DNA of 10,349 nucleotides, taken from CAZYTO01 sp964650405. Lineage in GTDB: Bacteria > Acidobacteriota > Thermoanaerobaculia > Gp7-AA8. The stretch is taken from contig CAZYTO010000207.1 in assembly GCA_964650405.1 (NCBI GenBank), forward strand, positions 1 through 10,349, given 5' to 3'. The notes under the pieces were generated by a model, which made no database searches, was not told where the DNA came from, and worked only from the letters and a program-made list of their open reading frames with translations. Both the position numbers and the translations under genes were made by a program. Shown piece by piece: positions 5,247-10,349 of this stretch (its first letter is position 1; each line of letters begins with the position of its first letter).

Positions 5247-6682
5247 CGCAGAATCTCCACGGTCAGGTCGATCGTCTTCCGGTGCGTCCGGAACGACAGG
5301 GCCACCATGCGCAGGGTGAAGCGGCCGTCCAGGGTGGTGGAGGAGAGGAAGATGCGGCCGTCCTGGCGCATGCGGTCGACGATGGCCTGGTTCATCCGGT
5401 TGGCCTCCTCCAGCGACACGCCGGGTGGCGCCCAGCGGAAGGTGACGATGGAGAGGTCGGGGTCCGGGCCCACCTCGAAGCCAGCCGCGGCGATCTGGCG
5501 GTGGAAGTAGCGGGCCAGGAGGAGCTTCTCGTCCAGCGCGGCCCGGAACGGCTTCACGCCGAGGAGCATGAGCGGGAGCCACATGCGCAGGGCGCGGAAG
5601 TGCTTCGTCAGCTCGGGCGAGACGTCCGCGGGCGAGACCTCTCCCGGTTCGCGCAGCGCGTCCTGCATGTACTGCCCCGAGGCATTGTGCGTGGCCAGGA
5701 GGTGGCGCGCGTCGCGGACGAGAAGGACGCCCGAGCCCCACGGCAGGAAGAGGCTCTTGTGCGGATCGAGCACGACCGAGTCGGAGCGCTCGATGCCCCG
5801 CAGCACCGGCCGGCCGCGCTCCGCCAGCAGGAAGAACCCGCCGTACGCCGCGTCCACATGAAACCAGCACTTCTCCCGTGCGGCGATCGTGGCGACGGCG
5901 TCGAGCGGATCGACGGCTCCCGTGTCGGTCGTACCGGCCGTGGCGATGACCAGCCACGGGCGCAGGCCGTTTGCGCGGTCGGCGGCGATGGCTTCGGCAA
6001 GTGCGTCCGGCCGCATGCGGAACCGTTCGTCGATGGCCACATGCCTCACCTGCACCTCGGCCATCCCGGCGATGCGCAGGGCCTTGTCGATGCAGTGGTG
6101 GGCATGCGAGGTGAGGTAGACCACGGCCGACGCGTAGTCCGCGCCGCGCAGCTCATGTGCATCGCGCGCCGAGGTGATGGCACTGAGGTTGGCGATACTG
6201 CCGCCGGAGGCGATGTTGCCGCCGGCGCCTTCGGGGTATCCGACGACGTCCGCCACCCAGCGCAGGACCATGTTCTCCATGCGCACAGGGCCGGGCGCGG
6301 TGAAGAACATCGCCGCGTACTTGTTGGTGACGGCGGCCAGGTAGTCGGCCAGCGCGGAGTGATAGAGACCGCTGCCGGGGATGTAGGCAAGGTGACCGAG
6401 GGCGGCGGGATGGGCGCCGGGCCGGACGACGTCGTGCTCGAACGAGGCCAGCACCTCCGTGAGCGTGATCCCATCCTCCCCGATGGGTGCGTCGAGGAGG
6501 CCGCGGCCCTTGTCGGCGGTCTCCTCGTAAGCCTTCTGCGTCTCCAGGCCGCGGAGGAAGCGCTCGGACGAGGCCACGGCCGCGTTGCGCAGCCGGCGCC
6601 GCTCGGCGATGCCCGGCTCGAGCGGGCGGGAGTCCCGCTCGAGCCTCCGGAGCTCCGCGAGCAGCGTGTCGGTCCCGGCCAC
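5222..6682 (-). CDS. Group II PLP-dependent amino acid decarboxylase
   Basis: A 486-residue cytoplasmic enzyme of the aromatic-L-amino-acid/glutamate decarboxylase family (pyridoxal_deC), which removes the carboxyl group of an amino acid to give the amine and CO2. Landmarks: SGGSIANLSAITSARDA (159-175, phosphate-binding region), His195 in the TSHAHHCIDKA block (191-201, ring-stacking position), HVDAAYGGFF (275-284, with Asp277 facing the pyridine nitrogen), and DPHKSLF (306-312) with the Schiff-base Lys309. Length is normal for the family. Whether the substrate is an aromatic amino acid, glutamate or another cannot be read from these motifs. The start is GTG at 6682, with GGAG 8 nt upstream inside the end of the preceding gene and only 2 nt between that stop and this start, so the two genes are translationally coupled. 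The open frame continues further upstream, but that part is a shadow of the preceding gene. The last residues come from a repeat array. Confidence 0.92.
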   Translation of the reverse strand: MAGTDTLLAELRRLERDSRPLEPGIAERRRLRNAAVASSERFLRGLETQKAYEETADKGRGLLDAPIGEDGITLTEVLASFEHDVVRPGAHPAALGHLAYIPGSGLYHSALADYLAAVTNKYAAMFFTAPGPVRMENMVLRWVADVVGYPEGAGGNIASGGSIANLSAITSARDAHELRGADYASAVVYLTSHAHHCIDKALRIAGMAEVQVRHVAIDERFRMRPDALAEAIAADRANGLRPWLVIATAGTTDTGAVDPLDAVATIAAREKCWFHVDAAYGGFFLLAERGRPVLRGIERSDSVVLDPHKSLFLPWGSGVLLVRDARHLLATHNASGQYMQDALREPGEVSPADVSPELTKHFRALRMWLPLMLLGVKPFRAALDEKLLLARYFHRQIAAAGFEVGPDPDLSIVTFRWAPPGVSLEEANRMNQAIVDRMRQDGRIFLSSTTLDGRFTLRMVALSFRTHRKTIDLTVEILRDSLSVVR

Positions 6683-6684
6683 GG

Positions 6685-7140
6685 TCAGCGCTCCGCCTTG
6701 GCCGGCACCTGGTAGGTGGGCAGGCTGCGCGCGGCGATGGAGAGGCGGTTCCAGGCGTTGATCGTGGCCACGGCCAGGGTCAGGTCGGCGAGCTCCTTGT
6801 CGCTGAGGTGGGCGCGCGCCTCGTCGTAGACGTTGTCCGGCACGTGGCCGTCCGCCACGAGCGTCACCGCCTCCGTCCAGGCCAGTGCGGCACGCTCGCG
6901 GTCGCTGTAGAACGGCGCCTCGCGCCACGCCTCGAGCGTGTAGAGCCGCTGCTCGTCCTCACCCGCGGCACGCATGTCCTTGGAGTGCATGTCCAGGCAG
7001 TAGGCGCAGCCGTTGAGCTGCGAGGCGCGGAACTTGATGAGGTGGAGGAGCGGCGTCTCGATCGAGCAGCCCTCGAGGTACGTCTCCAGCGACCCCATCG
7101 CTTCGTAAATGCGGACGTTGTACTTGTATCGTTCTTTCAT
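6685..7140 (-). CDS. Carboxymuconolactone decarboxylase/AhpD-like protein
   Basis: A 151-residue, all-helical protein. The core FRASQLNGCAYCLDMHSKD (38-55) carries Cys45, Cys48 and His52, the CxxCxxxH site of AhpD-type members of the CMD family (PF02627), which use the cysteine pair in thiol-based peroxide defence. The later AWTEAV (87-92) and the DLTLAVATINAWNRL block (119-133) are also typical. Likely activity: alkylhydroperoxidase-like thiol redox chemistry in the cytoplasm; the true partner is unknown. The start at 7140 (MKERYKYN) was chosen as the usual family N-terminus; an in-frame GTG at 7206 would begin inside a REP element. No clear Shine-Dalgarno is seen. The gene leads a two-gene unit with the PLP decarboxylase and is divergent from a MocR-type regulator. 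Confidence 0.9.
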   Translation of the reverse strand: MKERYKYNVRIYEAMGSLETYLEGCSIETPLLHLIKFRASQLNGCAYCLDMHSKDMRAAGEDEQRLYTLEAWREAPFYSDRERAALAWTEAVTLVADGHVPDNVYDEARAHLSDKELADLTLAVATINAWNRLSIAARSLPTYQVPAKAER

Positions 7141-7200
7141 GGTGTGCAAGATAGGCTGGAGTTGACCGGTCGGGAAGGTCCATTTAGCATAATCCGGCTG

Positions 7201-7319
7201 GACCACTGTAGGGCACGACTGCGTCGTGCCGAATTCCCGTGGGCGGACCGTGGCAGGTGCCTGGCGGTTTCACGTGCGGATGAGGATTCGGCACGACGCA
7301 GTCGTGCCCTACAGTGGTC
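7201..7319. repeat. BIME-like pair of opposed GTAG-headed REP elements
   Basis: A perfect 34-bp inverted repeat: arms 7201-7234 and 7286-7319 with 51 nt between. Each arm contains GTAG (7208-7211; complement CTAC at 7309-7312) followed by the palindrome GGCACGAC-TGC-GTCGTGCC (7212-7230; mirrored at 7290-7308). GTAG next to a short palindrome is the hallmark of REP sequences moved by REP-associated tyrosine transposases. The pair sits in the intergenic region between divergent genes and covers space where their promoters would be expected. No transposase is in the window. Confidence 0.85.
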
Positions 7320-7330
7320 TGGGGGAGGCC

Positions 7331-8930
7331 ATGAAACGCACCACCCCCTACGAATTCATGCTCCCGCTGCGCGAGGCGGGCGTGCCGGCGTATCGCTGGC
7401 TCTACGAATCGCTGCGGAAGGAGATCCTGGAGGGCCGCCTGCGTCCCGGTGCGCGGCTGCCCGGCACGCGCGACCTCGGCGCGCAGTACGGCCTATCGCG
7501 CGGCACGATCGTCAGCGCCTTCGACCAGCTCAAGTCCGAGGGGTACGTCGAAGGGAACGTCGGCTCGGGGACGTTCGTCAGCTCCGTGCTGCCGGATGAG
7601 CTGCTGCACGTGCCCCGCAGGAGCGTTCGTGTGCCGATGCCGGCGCCGAAGGGCAGACCGCGGCGATTGTCCGAGCTGGCCCGGCGGGTGAAGCCGTTCC
7701 CCGTGCTGGCGGACCGGCCCATGCGCGCCTTCCGCTCGCCCGTCCCGGCCCTCGACCTCTTCCCCACCACCCTCCGGGCGACACCCCCCGCGGCGCGGCC
7801 GCGCCGGGGCCCCGTTGCCCCGTNNNNNNNNNNCCGACCGGCTGGAGCGACGGGCCCCGGACCCTTTTCCCCCCCCCCGCTGGTGGTGCCGCGCCGGTCG
7901 GCTGTTGCGGCGGGCCAGCGTGTCCATGCTCTACGGCTGCAACGAGCTGGGCTACGGGCCGCTGCGCGAAGCCATTGCCGAGTATCTGACCACGTCGCGC
8001 GGCGTGACCTGCTCGGCCGGACAGGTCGTCGTCGTCAGCGGCGCGCAGGAAGCCCTCGACCTCGTCACGCGGCTCACTGTCGATCCGGGAGACCGCGTCG
8101 GCATCGAGGACCCCGGCTACCGCGGCGCGGCCCTGGCCTTCGAGGCCGCGGGGACGAAGATCGTGCCGCTGCCTCTCGACGACCAGGGCGTCGTGCTCCG
8201 GGCCTCGCGTCTCCGGAACGTGCGGCTGGTCTACGTCACCCCGGCCCATCAATACCCGACCGGCGTGACCCTGTCGCTGGCCCGGCGGCTGGAGTTGCTG
8301 GAGTGGGCCCGCAACGCCGGCGCGCTGATCTTCGAGGACGATTACGACAGCGAGTTCCGCTACTCCGGCCGCCCCATCCCCGCCCTGCAGAGCCTCGACC
8401 GGCACGGCGTGGTGATCTTCGCCGGCAGCTTCAACAAGGTCCTCTTCCCGTCACTGCGCCTCGGCTACGTCGTCCTGCCGCCCGACCTCGTACCGCACGC
8501 CGTCGCCGTCCGCTCCATCACCGCCCGCCATCCGCCGCTCCTCGACCAGGCTGTCGTCTGCGACTTCATCACCGCCGGCCACTTCGGCCGCCACCTCCGC
8601 CGCATGCGGGAGATCTACGCCGAGCGGCTCTCCATCCTCGTGGAATGCACGAAGCAGCGGCTGGACGGACTGCTGGAGCTGTCGAACGTCGAGGCCGGCC
8701 TGCAGACCGCCGGCTGGCTGCGTGACGGGATCGACGCGCAGGCCGTCGTCACCGCCGCCGCGGCCCGCGACCTGGAGATGGCGCCGCTCAGCTACTACGC
8801 CCGGACGCCCCTGCACCGCGACGGCTTGCAACTCGGCTTCGCCGCCGTCGACGGCCGGGAGATCCGGCGGGGCGTGCGGGAGCTGGCGGGGGTTTTGGAG
8901 GAGCATTCGCGCGCGGTGTCAGTGCGTTGA
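7331..8930 (+). CDS. MocR/PdxR-family transcriptional regulator (GntR HTH + aminotransferase domain), broken by an assembly gap
   Basis: Residues 15-83 form a GntR winged helix-turn-helix (RLPGTRDLGAQYGLSRGTI, recognition region, 42-60, then GYVEGNVGSGTFV). A linker leads to DLFPTTL (142-148), where a class I aminotransferase-like domain begins. After the gap the same protein continues in another frame: LYGCNELGYGPLREAIAEYL, VSGAQEALDLV, the EDDYDSEFRY block with the pyridine-binding Asp, and GSFNKVLFPSLRLGY with the PLP-binding Lys. MocR proteins use a PLP or amino-acid aldimine as effector, usually to control PLP or amino-acid metabolism. Joining 7331-7774 to 7881-8930 gives about 497 residues, normal for the family. 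The start follows GGGGGAGG. It is divergent from the AhpD-like and PLP-decarboxylase genes, which are its likely targets (inference). The effector may be PLP itself or the decarboxylase substrate. Confidence 0.85.
7775..7880. other. Scaffold gap (10 N) with low-quality flanks
   Basis: Ten Ns at 7824-7833 are flanked by homopolymer-rich sequence (runs of C, cccccccccc near 7870). The left flank, about GCCGCGCCGGGGCCCCGTTG, resembles a corrupted copy of the true downstream coding sequence near 7889-7910 (GCCGCGCCGGTCGGCTGTTG). The right flank resembles the true upstream C-rich stretch near 7740-7774. Both look like poor contig ends that overlap, not missing DNA. Confidence 0.7.
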
Positions 8931-8945
8931 GCGGAGAAAGGCAAA

Positions 8946-8975
8946 GGATGAAGCATGAAGGATGAAGGATGAAGG
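8946..8975 (+). repeat. Second heptamer array (GGATGAA type)
   Basis: GGATGAA, GCATGAA, GGATGAA, GGATGAA and a partial GG in exact 7-nt register, 15 nt after the MocR stop. Same period as the CGAMCAR arrays but a different sequence. Confidence 0.8.
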
Positions 8976-9018
8976 TTCCGTGCCCGGAGCGCTGCACAAG
9001 GCACACGTCCCTGAGAAC

Positions 9019-9046
9019 GACCGGGCGCGCAAGCGCGCGCCCGGTC
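9019..9046. terminator. GC-rich hairpin between convergent genes
   Basis: GACCGGGCGCGC pairs perfectly with GCGCGCCCGGTC (12 bp) around an AAGC loop. It lies between the end of the MocR gene (plus, 8930) and the end of the gene at 9073 (minus), the place for a bidirectional terminator. No U-tract follows on either strand, so intrinsic termination would be inefficient; it could also serve as a transcript-end stabiliser. Confidence 0.5.
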
Positions 9047-9072
9047 TCACACCCATCACATACTGCTACTGC

Positions 9073-9621
9073 TTACTGCTTCGGCGCCGGGTCGGCCGTG
9101 CCGTGCGGAGCGGGCGCCGGGGTGCCGGACGTCGCCTTGCGGCGGCGGAGGCTCTTGAGGCGCTTCATCTCTTGCACGTGGGGGATGACCTCGGCGTTCC
9201 CGGGATCGCGCGCCAATTGCTGGCCGATGCCATAGGCCTGGATCGCGATGATCGTCGTGCGCTGGCGGCGGAGGAGGTTGGCATCCGCCACGGCCTTGAG
9301 CGCGCCTTTCAGCTCGCTCTCGACCGAAGTCCAGCGGTTGTTATCCACCACCAGTTGCTGCACGTCCTGGGCGGGGAGGCCCACGGCGTGGGACACCTTA
9401 TCGGACGAGCCGACGACGTTGACCGAGGCCAGTACTTCCGCTTCGGGCAAACGCCCGCGGCTGCGCACCAGCTTCCGCTCTGCATCCGTCAGGGCGGGAA
9501 GGGCAGGGATCTGCGCCACCAGGGCCCGCAACTGCTCGACGATCTGTTCCGGGGTCGGGGACGCGGTCTGCGGCGTGTCCGCAGCGGCGTTCTGCGAGGG
9601 GTTACCTTGATTCGTAGACAT
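9073..9621 (-). CDS. Conserved-looking hypothetical protein, 182 residues
   Basis: I do not recognise this protein by name. The start at 9621 (MSTNQGNPSQNAAAD) is supported by AAAGGA 6 nt upstream. The frame is open further upstream to 9807, but that part reads as non-coding. Residues 1-27 are a low-complexity Asn/Gln/Ala/Thr/Pro tail. Residues 28-155 are predicted mostly helical, with repeated heptad-like hydrophobic spacing, including IVEQLRALVAQIPALPALTD (28-47) and a central segment VESELKGALKAVADANLLRR (about 103-122). Residues 155-182 are basic then Pro/Ala-rich (SLRRRKATSG, PAPAPHG). No signal peptide, membrane span or catalytic motif is seen, so it is probably cytoplasmic and structural or DNA/protein-binding, but that is a guess. 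It is convergent with the MocR gene and appears to be a single-gene unit. Confidence 0.8.
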   Translation of the reverse strand: MSTNQGNPSQNAAADTPQTASPTPEQIVEQLRALVAQIPALPALTDAERKLVRSRGRLPEAEVLASVNVVGSSDKVSHAVGLPAQDVQQLVVDNNRWTSVESELKGALKAVADANLLRRQRTTIIAIQAYGIGQQLARDPGNAEVIPHVQEMKRLKSLRRRKATSGTPAPAPHGTADPAPKQ

Positions 9622-9660
9622 ATGCGTTCCTTTCTTTTTCGTCAGTCCGGAGGAACGACG

Positions 9661-9678
9661 GTGCTTGTCGACGAGCAC
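9661..9678. promoter_or_regulatory. 18-bp near-perfect palindrome upstream of the 9073-9621 gene
   Basis: GTGCTTGTCGACGAGCAC is self-complementary except for one opposed T/G position. It lies about 40 nt upstream of the start at 9621, where an operator for a dimeric regulator would sit. Function is inference. Confidence 0.35.
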
Positions 9679-9756
9679 AGGCGTCCAACACCGGCTGGAA
9701 GGAAACGGCAACTCACGGGAGATGACGCGGCCTTCCGGGTTGAAGTCAGCCCGCGA

Positions 9757-9772
9757 TGTGTGCGCGCACACA
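9757..9772. other. 16-bp perfect palindrome, alternating purine-pyrimidine
   Basis: TGTGTGCGCGCACACA is fully self-complementary and alternates purine and pyrimidine throughout, a composition prone to Z-DNA or cruciform. It lies 136 nt upstream of the start at 9621. It may be an operator or chance. Confidence 0.4.
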
Positions 9773-10023
9773 CCTCGGGAGCCCGCGGCAAGGGGAGTTC
9801 GACTCAACCCTCGCAGTGGCTACGAGTGGCACTTTTCAGCGCTCAGTCATAACCAGTTCGCCGCCACGGAGACGGGACTCTCACGAGTGCCGGCTCCATC
9901 ACCGTCAGGTGGTTTCCCACCGTCGAGAACGCACAATCTAGGTCACCCTTCTGAGCTTGTCAAATTTTCGCCAGTTTGCGCGGCCAGCGAGTGGTTGCGG
10001 GATTGTGTGGTTTCGGTTGGCGT

Positions 10024-10225
10024 ACAACGTGTGCCGGCCGCTGACAAGGTGTGCCGGGCGACTGACAACGTGTGCCGGGCGACTGACAACGTGTGCCGGC
10101 GGCGGACAACGTGTGCCGGACGGCTGGCAACATGTGCCGAGTGGCTGACAAGGTGTGCCGGGCGACTGACAACGTGTGCCGGCGGCGGACAACGTGTGCC
10201 GGCAGCGGACAACGTGTGCCGGGCA
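10024..10225 (+). repeat. Tandem array, ten units of 20-21 bp
   Basis: Unit starts at 10024, 10044, 10065, 10086, 10106, 10127, 10148, 10169, 10189 and 10209. The conserved core is CAACGTGTGCCGG; a variable part such as GCGACTGA follows. Because units are 20 or 21 bp, no reading frame is conserved through the array, which argues against a protein repeat. There are no spacers, so it is not a CRISPR array. Confidence 0.92.
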
Positions 10226-10295
10226 TCTTGCCGGCTGGAGGGGCGGCATCCTGCCGCCCTGGCTCGTCCGTGCTCGCGGCGGCTGGAAGCCGCCG
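10218..10295. repeat. Three adjacent short-loop hairpins
   Basis: GCCGGGCA-TCT-TGCCGGC (10218-10235, one bulged base), GGGCGGCA-TCC-TGCCGCCC (10241-10259, 8 bp perfect) and CGGCGGCT-GGA-AGCCGCCG (10277-10295, 8 bp perfect). Each has a 3-nt loop. Such GC-rich inverted repeats recur in many large bacterial genomes as dispersed REP-like elements; here three stand directly after the tandem array. Confidence 0.7.
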
Positions 10296-10349
10296 ACTGG
10301 AGTTTGGACGTTTCGGGAGGTCAGGTGTAGGCGGCGCGGTGGAGATTGG

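Larger units (their letters stand above)
9622..10349. other. 728-base stretch without a credible gene
   Basis: Open frames here are shadows with repetitive or unlikely composition. The left part (9622-9850) is the upstream region of the 9073-9621 gene and holds two palindromes (9661-9678 and 9757-9772). The middle (9851-10020) shows a short hairpin GGTGG-TTTC-CCACC near 9907 and nothing else I can name. The right part is the tandem array (10024-10225) and stacked hairpins (10218-10295). The last 50 bases hold nothing identifiable. Confidence 0.7.

Noticed and set aside
5030..6715. 561-residue plus-strand open frame
   Set aside because: It is antisense to the PLP decarboxylase and its first part translates the heptamer array (Asn/Gln/Thr repeats).
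7201..7319. Insertion sequence or classic MITE
   Set aside because: No transposase gene or flanking target duplication is seen, and the GTAG-plus-palindrome form fits REP elements better.
7226..7330. Upstream start of the MocR gene
   Set aside because: It would translate the REP inverted repeat; ATG 7331 has a G-rich ribosome site and a normal family N-terminus.
9622..9807. N-terminal extension of the 9073-9621 gene
   Set aside because: A good ribosome site precedes the ATG at 9621, and the upstream frame crosses two palindromes with unlikely composition.
10024..10225. CRISPR array
   Set aside because: Units are contiguous 20-21 bp with no unique spacers, and no cas gene is present.
9665..10330. 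221-residue plus-strand open frame across the tandem array
   Set aside because: Mixed 20- and 21-bp units shift the frame of the repeat, and no coding signal or ribosome site supports it.

Overview
The window is GC-rich bacterial chromosomal DNA with about ten protein genes, one probable tRNA and an unusually large load of short intergenic repeats. A Pkn2-type serine/threonine kinase, orphan phosphorelay parts, GTAG-headed REP elements and period-7 simple arrays at gene ends suggest a soil-type bacterium with a large genome, most likely an acidobacterium. That assignment is inference from gene style only; no rRNA or marker gene is present. The sequence is a draft: it has a 10-N gap and at least one place that looks mis-assembled.

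Region 1-4006 is read entirely from the minus strand. From right to left it holds a stand-alone receiver-domain response regulator (4006-3575), a short HExxH metallopeptidase-like protein whose N-terminus appears frameshifted (3503-2966), a tRNA with an odd cloverleaf (2892-2821), a decayed short-chain dehydrogenase (2747-1976), an Hpt phosphotransfer protein (1935-1576), an RDD membrane protein (1562-972) and the first 290 codons of a serine/threonine kinase (870-1). Hpt, RDD and kinase are closely spaced and probably form one signalling transcription unit.

At 4198-5013 (plus) there is a secreted protein of unknown function, divergent from the receiver gene. Region 5014-5221 is repeat-rich.

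Region 5222-8930 is a coherent module. A carboxymuconolactone-decarboxylase/AhpD-like protein (7140-6685) is followed after 2 nt by a group II PLP-dependent amino acid decarboxylase (6682-5222). Divergently, a MocR/PdxR-type GntR-aminotransferase regulator (7331-8930) probably controls them. A perfect 34-bp inverted repeat made of two opposed GTAG-headed REP units lies between the divergent genes. The N gap and about 96 nt of flanking bases inside the MocR gene look like an assembly artefact: removing 106 nt restores one frame of normal family length.

Region 8931-10349 holds a GC-rich hairpin between convergent genes, an unrecognised 182-residue protein on the minus strand (9621-9073), and a 728-base stretch without a credible gene. 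That stretch contains two palindromes, ten copies of a 20-21-bp tandem repeat and three stacked hairpins.

The strongest non-gene signal is a dispersed heptanucleotide (CGAMCAR type) in five tandem arrays that abut or enter gene ends. One array supplies the stop codon and last residues of the decarboxylase and another the stop of the receiver gene. A second, unrelated heptamer array follows the MocR gene.
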